Source: Mycobacterium sp. (GTDB lineage: Bacteria; Actinomycetota; Actinomycetes; Mycobacteriales; Mycobacteriaceae). From it: DNA of 64,000 bases. Shown here one piece after another: positions 11,616-22,920 of the stretch. The position numbers were made by a program, and so were the translations under genes. The notes beneath the pieces are model-generated. The model was not told the origin of the DNA and did not search any database. It saw only the letters and a list, made by a program, of their open reading frames with translations. Position 1 is the stretch's first letter. Every line of letters starts with the position of its first letter. The stretch is from assembly GCA_018401645.1 (NCBI GenBank), contig JAGYKK010000008.1, positions 36,316-100,315 of the forward strand, given 5' to 3'.

Positions 11616-11876
11616 TGTATCAATAGCGGTTCGGGGCACCCGGCGACGCAATCCGGCCACGCCCAGAATCACCAGAACACCGGCGATGGTGGCAAGTAAC
11701 AGAGCCAGCACCATCAGCGGCGGGTCGTAGACCACCGAGACGGTCCGCGGTTGACCCTCCGTCACCGGTGCGATGTCGACCAGGCTCCTGACCCGGGCCC
11801 AACACAGCACCGCACCGACGGCCGCGACGAGGGCCGCGACCAGTTGCACGAAATAGCGGACCGGTGAACCCCTCAC
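11604..11876 (-). CDS. Small two-helix membrane protein (Rv0514-like)
   Basis: A 90-residue protein with two hydrophobic segments, near residues 8-28 and 52-74, separated by a short polar loop, and with an arginine-rich tail. The GTG start overlaps the stop of the upstream gene as GTGA, so it is translated with the small membrane-protein group downstream of hemB. Its stop codon lies inside the CsoR-like palindrome, so transcription of this gene runs straight into the copper operator. Function is unknown; the position resembles Rv0514. Confidence 0.7.
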   Translation of the reverse strand: MRGSPVRYFVQLVAALVAAVGAVLCWARVRSLVDIAPVTEGQPRTVSVVYDPPLMVLALLLATIAGVLVILGVAGLRRRVPRTAIDTYTP

Positions 11877-12430
11877 GACTCCACCAGTTTCATCAGCGCT
11901 GCCCGCAACGCCTCGTCATCGCGCGCCCAGGCCTGGGCGGTGCGATCGTTGGCCAACCGCAGACCTATCCCGGTTCGACCCTTCGGAACCCCGTTGAGTT
12001 CGCCGAGGGTGCGGGCCTCCTGCCACATCTCGATCGGCTGGCCGGATTTCACGGTGTTTTCAGCCTCCGGGTACACGGCGAGAATCTCGCCGATGGGCAG
12101 GGTCTCGGTGCCCTGGCGCAGGGTGTCGGCCGTTAGTTCCACGCTGGTGTGCTGGCGGGCGGCCCGAACCTGAAGTGCCAGCACCGAACACATCACCACC
12201 AGGAAGAACAGCGGAAGCGTGGCCCGGAACCCCAGGCCCGCGCCGTACTGAACGAAGACCATCGCGAGCCCGCCTGCCACGCCCAGCCACAACCAATGCC
12301 AGCTCGCGCCGTTCTCAAAGAACAGCACGGGATCAGACCCAGGCGAATCAGACCCAGGCGAATCAGACCCGGCAGGATCAGAACCGGCAGGATCAGACCC
12401 GGCGGGATCAGAACCGGCAGGATCAGACAT
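11873..12430 (-). CDS. Membrane protein with N-terminal PAGSD repeats
   Basis: A 185-residue protein. Residues 1-33 are a low-complexity array of PAGSD/SPGSD pentapeptides, then come two hydrophobic segments (about 42-60 and 66-84). The C-terminal soluble domain contains LPIGEILAVYPE and GVPKGRTGIGLRLANDR, followed by a helical AWARDDEALRAALMKLVES tail. The soluble part looks like a small PH-like or DUF domain, but I do not recognise a named family. It overlaps the upstream gene by 8 nt and the downstream gene by 4 nt, so it belongs to the run behind hemB. Confidence 0.72.
   Translation of the reverse strand: MSDPAGSDPAGSDPAGSDPAGSDSPGSDSPGSDPVLFFENGASWHWLWLGVAGGLAMVFVQYGAGLGFRATLPLFFLVVMCSVLALQVRAARQHTSVELTADTLRQGTETLPIGEILAVYPEAENTVKSGQPIEMWQEARTLGELNGVPKGRTGIGLRLANDRTAQAWARDDEALRAALMKLVES
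12331..12427 (-). repeat. 15-bp coding tandem repeat (PAGSD units)
   Basis: Degenerate 15-bp units, each coding for PAGSD or SPGSD, are repeated about six times at the 5' end of the 185-residue membrane protein gene. Units alternate between GGATCAGA and GAATCAGA cores. Copy number can change without shifting the frame. Confidence 0.85.
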
Positions 12431-12845
12431 CGGCCGGAGCCAGTCGGCTGAACATCAGCGTGCCGGCGATGATCGGCAACAGGCTGAGCAGGGTCAGAAT
12501 GTGGGTGCCGGCGAAAACTGCGGCCACCCCGACTAACACGACGATTGCCAGCGCCAGACCCGCGGTGGCCCGGCGGTACCGCGGATCGCCGGCCCGGGCG
12601 CGCACCGCGAACACCACCAGTAACGCCGCGGCGAGTGCGAACAAGATTCCGGCACCCCGGTACAGCCGCAGATAATTCCGGACGGACTCATCCGACACCC
12701 CCGGCGGGGCAGCATCGCGGAGGGCGTCGAAGTCCACGATCGCGGCCATCAGACCCCCGGCCATCAACAGCACGGCTCCGAACACCAACGTCCAGAAGGC
12801 GGCGGTGACGGCACCCGGCCGAGTTGGGCTCGCTTCACTATCCAC
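12423..12845 (-). CDS. Four-helix membrane protein of unknown function
   Basis: A 140-residue protein with four hydrophobic segments: about 14-34, 63-83, 91-108 and 112-130. A polar loop (residues 36-58) reads FDALRDAAPPGVSDESV. It starts with GTG at 12845, with a purine-rich GGAAGG about 16 nt upstream, and its stop overlaps the next gene. No catalytic motif is visible and I do not recognise a family. It is probably co-transcribed with the hemB-side genes. Confidence 0.68.
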   Translation of the reverse strand: MDSEASPTRPGAVTAAFWTLVFGAVLLMAGGLMAAIVDFDALRDAAPPGVSDESVRNYLRLYRGAGILFALAAALLVVFAVRARAGDPRYRRATAGLALAIVVLVGVAAVFAGTHILTLLSLLPIIAGTLMFSRLAPADV

Positions 12846-12895
12846 CGCGCGTAAACACCCTTCCGCTTGAGCTCTTTCCTACTGGTAAGCCTAGG

Positions 12896-13331
12896 TCAAC
12901 GGGTGAAGAACCGGGTCGACTCGGGGCGGTGCAGCAGGTATACGCCGCCGGCGATGAGCACCGACCCGACAATGCCGGTGACCGCGAACACTACGGCCGC
13001 CATCGGCTCACGTACGGCACCGAACAGACTGGCCAGAGTGTAGAAAATCGTGGCCAGCCCACCGCCGGTCAGCAGTGTGCGGGTCCAGCGGTACCCCGAC
13101 CGCATGAGCCACAGGAAGGTCGCCACCACGGCGCCCACCGCGAGCACGATCGCGGTGGTGGCGATGGCGACGTACATCGAGGAACCCGCGGCGGTGCCGG
13201 TGCCTGTGTAAACCGGCGGTGAAGATGTCGACGACCTGTCCGATCAGCGGCAGAGGCAGCGCCACCAGCCACAGCCAAGCCGGTGTCGACGTCGGCGGGG
13301 CGTGGCGGTGCCCCTGCCGCGGACGGCCGAG

Positions 13332-13335
<4 letters not shown>
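12896..13335 (-). pseudogene. Multi-helix membrane protein (Rv0513-like), frame broken near N-terminus
   Basis: The C-terminal 93 codons (from about 13177) are intact and encode three hydrophobic segments and the loop RSGYRWTRTLLTGGG. The N-terminal part is split over two other frames: an APPRPADVDTG piece and a VALPLPLIGQVVDIFTAG helix. The GTG at 13335 overlaps the hemB stop (GTGA), supporting this as the true start. The position directly after hemB matches Rv0513. Indels near 13200 and 13275 are needed to join the frames. Function is unknown. Confidence 0.65.
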
Positions 13336-14314
<979 letters not shown>

Positions 14315-14331
14315 GGCGGGGGTCGTCCGCC

Positions 14332-15992
14332 CTACCGGCGCCGACTCTTCTTGCGCGGCGGCGGCAGCGCGCCCTCGGCACGCAGCCGGGCGGCGTGTTC
14401 GGCCAGCGCGTCGACCAGTGGGCCGACCGCGGCGGTCTCAGGCTGAACGTCGACGCGCAGGCCGAATTCCGCGGCGGTTTCGACGGTTTTGGGCCCGATG
14501 CAGGCGACGATGGTGCGGGAGTGCGGCTTGCCCGCGATTCCGACGAGATTACGCACCGTCGAAGAAGAGGTGAAGCAGACCGCGTCGAATCCGCCGGTCT
14601 TGATCATCTCCCGGGTTTCAGCCGGCGGCGGCGCCGCACGCACCGTGCGGTAGGCCGTGACATCCTCGATCTCCCAGCCGCGTTCCCTGAGGCCTTCCGA
14701 CAGCGTCTCGGTGGCGATATCGGCACGCGGTAGCAGCACCCGGTTGACCGGGTCGAAAATGCTGTCGTAGTCGGGGAATTCATCGAGCAGGCCCAGCGAT
14801 GACTGCTCACCGGAGGGCACCAACTCAGGGGTGATACCAAAGGCGCGGACCCGGTCGGCCGTGGCTTCACCCACGCAGGCGATCTTGACTCCGGAGAAGG
14901 CCCGGGCGTCGAGACCGAACTCCGCGAACTTGTCCCAGACCGCTCGGACGGCGTTGGTCGAGGTGAACACGACCCACTGGAACCGGCCGTCGACCAGTCC
15001 CTTGACGGCGCGTTCCATCTGAGCCGGGCTGCGCGGCGGTTCGACGGCGATGGTGGGCACCTCGATCGGCAACGCACCGTGGGCGGCGAGTCGCTCGCTC
15101 ATCTCTCCGGCCTGGTCCTTGGTTCGCGGAACCAACACCGTCCAGCCGTACAGGGCCCGGCTCTCCCACCAGTTCAGCTTGCTCCGGTGGGTGACCGTGC
15201 GGCCGATGGTGACGACCAGTGGACCGGCCAGCGGGCCACCGGGGTCACCGGCGCCGGGCACGGCGCGATCGGTTAGGCCACGCAGCGTCGACTCCACCGA
15301 ACGCTGCGCGCAACTCGTTCCCTCGGCGGTCACGACGCACGGCGTCGCCTCGGCCAGACCGAACTCGATCAGGGTGCGGGCCGCCTCGGGCAGGTGGGAC
15401 ACCGTCGCGGTGAGGATCAGCGGGCCGGGCGCGGCGGCCAGTGCCGCCCAATCCACCTCGCCGCGCACGTCGGCGACGGTGTGGGTGGACCCCAGCGGCA
15501 GTCCGGCGTAGGTCGGCACGGCCACGGTGGCCGGCAGACCGGGCACGATGTCGAAGGCCAGGCTGGTCCGGGACACCGCGTTGACCTCGGTGATGACCGA
15601 ATCCACCGACAGCGGATCCCCGGCGACCAGGCGAACGACGTCGGCACCGGCCTTGGCCTCGGCCACCAATGTCTTGGCCACCTCGGCGGGCTCTCCAAGC
15701 GCGGGCCGGATGTCGGGGCCGACCGGTGTCGTCGTCGCGGCGGGGTCGGCGCCGTCGACGTTCGCGCTCGGTGCCGGGGCCGACCACGGCGGGGCCGAGT
15801 GCGCTACCGACGACGCTGAGCACCGCGGTTCTTGAAAAAGCGCACGTCGGGATCGGTGAACACGCACGTGGCGTTGGCCAGTACGGTGCGCGCACGAGTC
15901 GTCAGCAGACCGGGGTCCCCGGGTCCCGAACCAACGAAGGTGATGCGTCCCGGCTTCAGCTTGCGCCCCCGGCCGCTCCCGCTACCCGTCAT
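14332..15992 (-). pseudogene. hemD: Bifunctional uroporphyrinogen-III C-methyltransferase / synthase (HemD), frameshift near 15.83 kb
   Basis: The N-terminal domain is SAM-dependent uroporphyrinogen-III methyltransferase-like, starting KPGRITFVGSGPGDPGLLT. The C-terminal domain is uroporphyrinogen-III synthase, which cyclises hydroxymethylbilane; motifs include VPRTKDQAGEMSE, VVFTSTNAVRAVW and CFTSSSTVRNL. The 3' portion (15780-14332) is one open frame. The first ~50 codons are in another frame, joined by indels near 15785 and 15830 around the motif FTDPDV. The ATG at 15992 has GGGAGTGGAG just before it. The fused architecture is normal for mycobacteria (Rv0511). Downstream of hemC by 13 nt. 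Confidence 0.86.
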
Positions 15993-16005
15993 CTCCACTC
16001 CCGCT

Positions 16006-16962
16006 CTACCGTTCGTCGCGTCCGACCGACATGACCTCGCGCGCACCCAACTCGACCAACTCCGCAGCCACCCGCAACCCGAGGGCTGCCGGGCGATCGG
16101 GGTCACCGATGCCGGACGCCCGGATCACGTCGGACCCGTCCACCGCCGCCACGCATCCGCGCAACGACAGTTCGTCGAAGACGCGGCCATCCTCATCGAT
16201 GGACTCGACCACTTCGGCGATCGCGCCCACCGGTGCGGAGCAACCCGCCTCCAGGTCGGCCAAAAGGGTTCGCTCGGCAGTGACCGCGGCGCGCGTGTCG
16301 GGGTCATCGAACCCCGCCAACAGCGCCGCGAGCCCGGAATCACCCGCGCGACACTCAATCGCGAGCGCTCCCTGGGCCGGCGCCGGCAACATCTGCACCG
16401 GCTCCAGTGTCTCTGTGATGTCACCGAGTCGACCGATGCGGGCCAGACCCGCACGAGCCACCACGATGGCGTCAAGATCACCTCTGCTTACCCTGTTCAA
16501 CCTGGTGTCAAGGTTGCCTCGTAGGGGGCGGATTTCCAAACCGAGACCCAGTGCTCTAAGCTGCGCCGCTCTGCGCACCGAGGAGGTGCCGATCACCGAT
16601 CCGGACGGCAACTCGCCGAGCACCAGACCATCGCGGGCCACCAGGGCATCGCGGGCGTCCTCGCGACGCGGCACCGCGGCGATGACGAAGCGGGCATCGG
16701 CGGCGGTCGGCAGATCCTTGTAGGAGTGCACGGCCATGTCGACGCGGCCCGCGGCGATGGCCTCACGCAGAGCGGCGGTGAAGACGCCCACCCCGATCTC
16801 GGCGACCGGCAGGGCGGAACGATCACCCGCGGTGGCGATGATGACCAACTCGGCCCGGTGACCGAGCGCGATGAGTTGGTCTCGGACCGTTCCGGCCTGG
16901 GTGGTGGCCAGCAGACTGCCCCGGGTTCCGATTCGGATCACCGAATCGTCGTTGACCGCCAA
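16006..16962 (-). CDS. hemC: Porphobilinogen deaminase (hydroxymethylbilane synthase)
   Basis: HemC polymerises four porphobilinogen units into hydroxymethylbilane. Family motifs are [30 protein letters not shown] and the dipyrromethane-cofactor attachment site [11 protein letters not shown] (Cys241 in this numbering). The frame opens at a TTG at 16962. A GTG at 16941, directly before IRIGTRG, would give 311 residues and matches the start I remember for M. tuberculosis HemC; neither start has a strong ribosome binding site. It lies 5 nt after hemA and 13 nt before hemD. Confidence 0.92.
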   Translation of the reverse strand: MAVNDDSVIRIGTRGSLLATTQAGTVRDQLIALGHRAELVIIATAGDRSALPVAEIGVGVFTAALREAIAAGRVDMAVHSYKDLPTAADARFVIAAVPRREDARDALVARDGLVLGELPSGSVIGTSSVRRAAQLRALGLGLEIRPLRGNLDTRLNRVSRGDLDAIVVARAGLARIGRLGDITETLEPVQMLPAPAQGALAIECRAGDSGLAALLAGFDDPDTRAAVTAERTLLADLEAGCSAPVGAIAEVVESIDEDGRVFDELSLRGCVAAVDGSDVIRASGIGDPDRPAALGLRVAAELVELGAREVMSVGRDER

Positions 16963-16967
16963 GCGCG

Positions 16968-18362
16968 CTACTCGGTGCCGTCGAGGTGACCGGTATCGGG
17001 TTCGGTCGCCGGCACCGTGATCTCGCCGGCGGCAACCGCATCCACCGTCTGCGGGTCGAGTTCGAACAACTCCCGCAGCGCCTCAGCGTAGGCGTCCCCT
17101 CCGGGGGCTCCGGCCAACTGCTTGATCCGCACCGTGGGAGTGTGCAGCAGTTTGTCCACTACCCGCCGGACGGTCCGGGCGACCTCGCCACGCTGGGCGT
17201 CATCGAGTCCCGGTAGACGGTGCTCCAACCGAAGCAATTCGGTGTCCACCACGTCGGCTGCGCGCTGCCGCAGCGCGGTGACGGTCGGGGTGACCTCGGC
17301 CACCCGCTGGCCGGCCAGGAAGGAGGCCACCTCGACCGCGATGATCTGGCGTGCCGTCTCGGCGTGAGTGGCTGCGGCCCGTGCGGCCGGCTCACGCTGG
17401 AGACGTTCCATGTCGATGACCCAGACGCCAGGCAACCCGGCGACGGCGGGGTCGATATCGCGCGGCATTCCCAGGTCGCACAACACCAGCGGTTCATCGA
17501 CTGCGTCACGCTGGGTGGTAGTCAGCGCGTGGTGGACGTCGGCCAGCGTCACCACCGGCCGTACCGCCCCGGTGCAGCTGACCGCCAGGTCGGCGGTGGC
17601 CAGCGCCGCAGGAAGCTGGTCGAGGGTCATCGCCGCTGCGCTGACCCCCTGTCCGGCGATGATCTCCACGAGTCGCTGCGCCCGGGGCAGAGAGCGGTTG
17701 ACGACGTTGATGTGGCCGACGCCGAGTCGCACCAGAAGTGCGGCCGCGAGGCTGCCCATGGAGCCGGCGCCGATCACGGTCACCGTCCGGCCCGCCAGTG
17801 CGGTGTAGGAGGGCCCCAACTCGGGCCGGTAGAGCCGCTCTGCGGCGGCATGCAGTGCCACCGACACCACACTGGCCCCGGCGGCGGCGATGCCGGTCTC
17901 GGCGTGCACCCGCTTGCCGGCGGCCAACGCCCGCTGGGCCAGATCGTGCATCACCCGGCCGACGCTCTGCTGGGTCTCGGCGGCCGCGTATGCCCGACGG
18001 ACCTGTCCGAGCACCTGCTGCTCGCCGACCACGGCACTGTCCAGACCGCTGGTCACCGAGAAAAGATGTTCGACTGCAGCCTCGCTGTAGCGGACGTAGG
18101 CATGCTTGGTGAGCTCACCCATCGACATGCCGGAGTGCTCGGCCAACACCTGACCGATCGCGGAGAGGCCACCGTGAAAAGCATCAACGACCGCATAGAC
18201 CTCGACCCGGTTACAGGTCGCCAGGATCATCGCCTCGGTCACCAGGGGCGACTGGAGCACCCGCTCAATCAACTTGTACTGGTCAGACTCATCGGCGACG
18301 AGTTGTTCGAGAACCGAAACCGGGGCGCTGCGGTGGGAAACCCCGAACACCAGGATGCTCAC
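16968..18362 (-). CDS. hemA: Glutamyl-tRNA reductase
   Basis: HemA reduces glutamyl-tRNA(Glu) with NADPH to glutamate-1-semialdehyde, the committed step of heme synthesis. The 464-residue protein has the catalytic cysteine in ATCNRVEVY (Cys50), the [10 protein letters not shown]-terminus, the nucleotide-binding [12 protein letters not shown] segment and the C-terminal dimerisation region with [10 protein letters not shown]. The GTG start at 18362 gives the conserved first residues. hemC follows after 5 nt, so hemA is probably first in the hemA-C-D-B transcript after the glutaredoxin-like gene. Confidence 0.94.
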   Translation of the reverse strand: MSILVFGVSHRSAPVSVLEQLVADESDQYKLIERVLQSPLVTEAMILATCNRVEVYAVVDAFHGGLSAIGQVLAEHSGMSMGELTKHAYVRYSEAAVEHLFSVTSGLDSAVVGEQQVLGQVRRAYAAAETQQSVGRVMHDLAQRALAAGKRVHAETGIAAAGASVVSVALHAAAERLYRPELGPSYTALAGRTVTVIGAGSMGSLAAALLVRLGVGHINVVNRSLPRAQRLVEIIAGQGVSAAAMTLDQLPAALATADLAVSCTGAVRPVVTLADVHHALTTTQRDAVDEPLVLCDLGMPRDIDPAVAGLPGVWVIDMERLQREPAARAAATHAETARQIIAVEVASFLAGQRVAEVTPTVTALRQRAADVVDTELLRLEHRLPGLDDAQRGEVARTVRRVVDKLLHTPTVRIKQLAGAPGGDAYAEALRELFELDPQTVDAVAAGEITVPATEPDTGHLDGTE

Positions 18363-18466
18363 GGCACGATCACCTGGCCCGCTCCCTCGCTGCTCATCCC
18401 CGGAGGCCCCAAAGTACTACCGACGATAGTGGGAGCGCAGCGAGCTGGCCAAATCTTCTCGGGTCT

Positions 18467-18727
18467 TCACCGGTTCGTGACGTCGGCCCGCAGTCGTGGC
18501 TCATCGAGATCCCAGTAGCTGTGTTCGCGTCCGTCGAGCAACACCACCGGCAGTCGATCGCCGAACTCAACCCGCAACTGCACGTCGCCGGCGTCCGCCG
18601 CCACGTCGACATCGGTGCTGGACAGCTCGAAGTCGAGTTCGTCGGCCAAATCGGCCAGCCGTTGGTACACCTGGGCACACAGCCCACAACCGCGGCGGGT
18701 GAGCAATTTCACGTGTGCCCGAGTCAT
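18467..18727 (-). CDS. Glutaredoxin-like protein (Rv0508-like)
   Basis: An 86-residue thioredoxin-fold protein of the glutaredoxin-like (DUF836) type. The redox motif CGLC is at residues 14-17 after KLLTRRG, and the family-typical LPVVLLDG precedes a short YWDLDEPRL tail. It lies 104 nt upstream of hemA on the same strand and is divergent from the serB1-like gene with a 38-nt gap. A role in redox support of heme synthesis is only suggested by position. Confidence 0.82.
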   Translation of the reverse strand: MTRAHVKLLTRRGCGLCAQVYQRLADLADELDFELSSTDVDVAADAGDVQLRVEFGDRLPVVLLDGREHSYWDLDEPRLRADVTNR

Positions 18728-18765
18728 CCCGGCCAGTATCCCACCGACTGGATAGGCTTGTTGGC

Positions 18766-19568
18766 ATGGGCGAGCGTGAAGCGGAGCGCGGACCGGCCGA
18801 CCTGACCGCCGCCGCCTTCTTCGACGTCGACAACACCCTGGTGCAGGGCTCTTCGCTGGTGCACTTCGGTCGCGGCCTGGCCGCCCGCAAGTACTTCCGC
18901 TACGGCGAGGTCTGGAAGTTCATCTACGCCCAGGCCAAGTTCCAGGTGACCGGCCGGGAGAACAGCGAGGACGTGGCGGAAGGCCGACGCAAGGCGCTGG
19001 ACTTCATCGAGGGTCGCTCGACGACGGAACTGAGCACGCTGGGCGAGGAGATCTACGACGAGATCATCGCGGACAAGATCTGGGCCGGCACCCGGACATT
19101 GGCCCAGGCGCACCTCGACGCCGGGCAGCAGGTCTGGCTGGTGACCGCCACCCCCTACGAGTTGGCTGCGGTGATCGCCGAGCGACTCGGGTTCACCGGT
19201 GCGATGGGCACTGTCGCGGAATCGGTCGACGGGGTGTTCACCGGCCGACTGGTGGGCGACATCCTGCACGGCCCGGGTAAGGCACACGCGGTGCGCGCGC
19301 TGGCGATCCGCGAGGGGCTCAACCTCAAGCGCTGCACCGCCTACTCCGACAGCATCAACGACGTGCCGATGCTGTCTTTGGTGGGGACCGCGGTCGCGGT
19401 CAACCCGGACTCCGATCTGCGCGACGTGGCCCGCGAACGAGGCTGGGAGATCAAGGATTTCCGCACCGCGCGAAAGGCGGCCAAGATCGGTGTGCCGTCC
19501 GCGCTGGCGCTCGGGCGGTCGGCGGGGCGGTTGCCGCGGCGGTATCACGCCGCCACGAACAGGAGTAG
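18766..19568 (+). CDS. HAD-IB family phosphatase (SerB1-like), C-terminus frameshifted
   Basis: A HAD-superfamily IB hydrolase resembling SerB1 (Rv0505c), annotated elsewhere as phosphoserine phosphatase. Motif I is [13 protein letters not shown], motif II is WLVTATP, and motif IV contains [11 protein letters not shown]. The literal frame runs on to 19776, but from about 19515 it reads unrelated sequence that overlaps the next gene. One extra G in the GGG run there would restore a normal C-terminus, LGAVGG...SRRHEQE, ending at 19568. The ATG at 18766 sits in a short divergent promoter region. Substrate is uncertain. Confidence 0.82.
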
Positions 19569-19604
19569 CCCGAGCGCCGACGTCACACGCGATAGGCTCG
19601 CGCA

Positions 19605-20114
19605 ATGTCATTCGCCAGCGACATCATCGGTACCCACTACCGCTACCACGACTACTTCCTGGTCGGGCGAGAGAAGGTCCGCGAATACGCGGCCGCGGTC
19701 CAATCCGAGGACCCGTTGCACTCCAGTGCAGACGCCGCCCGCGCCGCCGGTTATCCGGACGTCGTCGCGCCGCTGACCTTCATCGCGGTGGCCGGCCGCC
19801 AGGTGCAACTGGAGATCTTCAAACAGTTCGATGTCGGCATCAACCTGTCCCGGGTCATTCATCGCGACCAGAAGATCCTGTTTCACCGGCCGATAGTGGT
19901 CGGCGACAAGTTGTACTTCGATTCTTGGCTGGACTCGGTGCTGGAGTCACACGGCACGGTGATCACCGAAATGCGCAGTGAGGTTACCGATGCCCAGGGC
20001 CAACCGGTGATCACGACGATCGTGACGATGATCGGCGAGGCCGCCGGCGCAGAGGACAACGCCCAGGTGGCCGCCATCGCGGCCCGCGCACTGCAACGCC
20101 GACAGGCCGACTGA
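19605..20114 (+). CDS. MaoC-like (HadA-type) dehydratase, Rv0504c family
   Basis: A 169-residue hotdog-fold protein of the N-terminal MaoC dehydratase type, similar in layout to HadA/Rv0504c. The N-terminus [13 protein letters not shown], the Q-x-E...F region [20 protein letters not shown] and the [11 protein letters not shown] strand are typical of subunits that pair with a catalytic partner. The catalytic Asp/His hydratase motif of HadB-type proteins is not evident, so it may be a structural or specificity subunit. It follows serB1 by 36 nt on the same strand. Confidence 0.78.
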   Translation: MSFASDIIGTHYRYHDYFLVGREKVREYAAAVQSEDPLHSSADAARAAGYPDVVAPLTFIAVAGRQVQLEIFKQFDVGINLSRVIHRDQKILFHRPIVVGDKLYFDSWLDSVLESHGTVITEMRSEVTDAQGQPVITTIVTMIGEAAGAEDNAQVAAIAARALQRRQAD

Positions 20115-20141
20115 CGCCGCCGCGGTCTGCGCCGAGGGTTT

Positions 20142-21179
<1,038 letters not shown>

Positions 21180-21184
21180 GCCGC

Positions 21185-22255
21185 TCACCTCCCCCACCGC
21201 TGCGCCACCGCGAGAGCGCGACGCTCTACTGAGCTTACCCAGTCCGGGTCGATAATCGGAGTGAGGCCACGGCCTCGGACGAAGTCGTCGAAGGCCGCCA
21301 GCGTCGTCCACCTGGGTTCGAAACCCAATTCCGTCCGCATCCGGGTGGTATCCATGACGCGGCCGAATGTGAAGTACTCCAGTTGATCCCGGTTGACCTC
21401 GCTGTTCATGGTGGCTTTGCGCACCGAATCCACCACGCCCACCCCGAATGTGGGCATCGGCAACGACAGTCGGCCGGCCCGACGGATCGCCTGCGACATC
21501 ATGATGATGCCGCTGGCACCGACGTTGAAGGTGCCCGGCGTACCGGCCAGGGTGGCCCGTTCCAGTGCCCCGAGAGCGTCCTGCTCGTGGAGCAACTGCA
21601 GTCGCGCGTCATGGCCGAGCACGGTGGGCACCACCGGGCCGGAAAGGTAACGGGCCAGCGCGGTGTCCATCGCCGGTCCGATCATGTTCGCCAGTCGCAC
21701 GATGGTCAGCGCCACATCGGGCCGGCGTCGGCCCAGACCGCGGGCATAGCCCTCGATGTCGACGCTGTCTCGAGCGAATCCGTCTCGGGGCGGCCGTCTG
21801 CTGGTGCCGTCCTCGGTGAAGACCACGGGGTCGTGCGGGTGCGACCCGTAGACCTCGGAGGTGGACTTGAGCACGACGCGGCGTACCGACGGCGCCTTCT
21901 GGCAGGCCGCGAACAGTTGCATGGCACCCATGACGTTGAGTTCCTTGAGGGTGGCGCGCCCACCCGAACGCGGCACGTAGGAGGCGGCGGCGGCGTGTAC
22001 CACGGTGTCGACGTCACTGTTGCGGATCACCTTGGCGATGAGGGGGTTGCGGATGTCGGCGCGAACGAAATCGGCCCGGCCCATCCGTCGCTGCAGGTCC
22101 TTGCTGGGAGCGATCGCGTCGACGGCGATGATCTTCTCAATCAGCGGGTCCTGCGCCAGTCGGGCGGTGAGGTAACCGCCGAGGAAGCGGCAGGCACCGG
22201 TCACCAAGACCACCCTGGGGTGATCAGCGGTGCCGGGCCCGTTGGGTTCCATCAC
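21185..22255 (-). CDS. galE2: NAD-dependent epimerase/dehydratase (GalE2-like, Rv0501)
   Basis: An extended short-chain dehydrogenase of 356 residues. The NAD-binding motif is VTGACRFLGGYL near residue 18, with D-rich VRADIRNP and VVHAAAASYVP following. The epimerase Y-x3-K active site is not in its usual form (STSEVYGSHPHD has the tyrosine but no lysine three residues later), so the reaction is uncertain. Neighbours (acyltransferase after, bS22 before) match the Rv0500B-Rv0502 order. GalE2 is the customary name by homology, not by assay. Confidence 0.8.
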   Translation of the reverse strand: MMEPNGPGTADHPRVVLVTGACRFLGGYLTARLAQDPLIEKIIAVDAIAPSKDLQRRMGRADFVRADIRNPLIAKVIRNSDVDTVVHAAAASYVPRSGGRATLKELNVMGAMQLFAACQKAPSVRRVVLKSTSEVYGSHPHDPVVFTEDGTSRRPPRDGFARDSVDIEGYARGLGRRRPDVALTIVRLANMIGPAMDTALARYLSGPVVPTVLGHDARLQLLHEQDALGALERATLAGTPGTFNVGASGIIMMSQAIRRAGRLSLPMPTFGVGVVDSVRKATMNSEVNRDQLEYFTFGRVMDTTRMRTELGFEPRWTTLAAFDDFVRGRGLTPIIDPDWVSSVERRALAVAQRWGR

Positions 22256-22301
22256 CGCAGCTTATCGGCCGACACCGATCCGGGCGCGGTGAGGCGCGGC
22301 G

Positions 22302-22403
22302 CTACTTGCCGAGTTTTCTGCGCTGGACCCGGGTTCGACGCAACAACTTGCGGTGCTTCTTCTTGGACATGCGCTTGCGCCGCTTCTTGATTACTGAACC
22401 CAT
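22302..22403 (-). CDS. Small ribosomal protein bS22 (AURKAIP1/COX24 domain)
   Basis: A 33-residue, extremely basic protein: it starts [17 protein letters not shown] and ends RRKLGK. It matches the mycobacterial Rv0500B product, which has been seen as an additional small-subunit protein, bS22, in mycobacterial ribosome structures. The ORF is too short for ordinary ORF length cut-offs. It sits between galE2 and the HTH gene, in its conserved place. Confidence 0.9.
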
Positions 22404-22515
22404 GGACTCCGCTGCCTAAGTACCGAACGCCCGCACCAAGACGGGCCTGCCTGTGAACGGCCCACCTTACCCAAGCCGACGGGTGGAACGAAACCGCCAG
22501 GAACCCCCGGGTGCC

Positions 22516-22782
22516 CTAGCCGGCGTCGAAGTACGACGTCTCCAACAGATCGTGGACGGCTTTGGCGTGAACGCGGAAGGACCGGCCCACCCGGACGGCG
22601 GGTAGTTCTCCGTTGTGCACCAGGCGGTACACGGTCATCTTGCTGACCCGCATCAGCGCGGCCACCTCGGCGACGGTGAGAAACTGAGTTCTGGTGATCG
22701 GCTGGCCATCCGCCGCACCGGCGTCGCGCGCCGATTTCGCGGCGGCTGAATCCCGCGCCGATGGCCCGTTCGTAGACGTCAT
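22516..22782 (-). CDS. BldC-like / excisionase-type helix-turn-helix DNA-binding protein
   Basis: An 88-residue protein whose C-terminal two thirds form a MerR-type winged HTH: FLTVAEVAALMRVSKMTVY then RLVHNGELPAVRVGRSFRV and DLLETSYFDAG. This is nearly the wording of Rv0500A, a BldC-like protein. The ATG at 22782 is selected because it gives MTSTNGPSARD, the conserved N-terminus; the frame is open further upstream without family similarity. The target genes are unknown. Confidence 0.86.
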   Translation of the reverse strand: MTSTNGPSARDSAAAKSARDAGAADGQPITRTQFLTVAEVAALMRVSKMTVYRLVHNGELPAVRVGRSFRVHAKAVHDLLETSYFDAG

Positions 22783-22920
22783 CGCTACCCAATCCGTCAG
22801 GCCCGGGAGGTCCAGCGGCTTCCCCACCGCTGGCACCGACCCGGGCTTACAGGAGGACAATAGCGTGGCCAATGGGGTTCCTGCGACGGGTGTTGGTTAA
22901 TCCGTCTGAAAAAACTTGAA

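Noticed and set aside
11588..11623. Upstream ATG at 11623 as start of the copper ATPase
   Set aside because: It would translate the CsoR-like palindrome and adds residues with no family similarity.
10238..11626. Long + strand ORF (462 codons) opposite the copper ATPase
   Set aside because: Low-complexity shadow frame; the minus strand has P-type ATPase motifs.
22783..22872. Extended N-terminus of the BldC-like HTH protein
   Set aside because: The ATG at 22782 gives the conserved MTSTNGPSARD start; upstream residues look like read-through of the leader.
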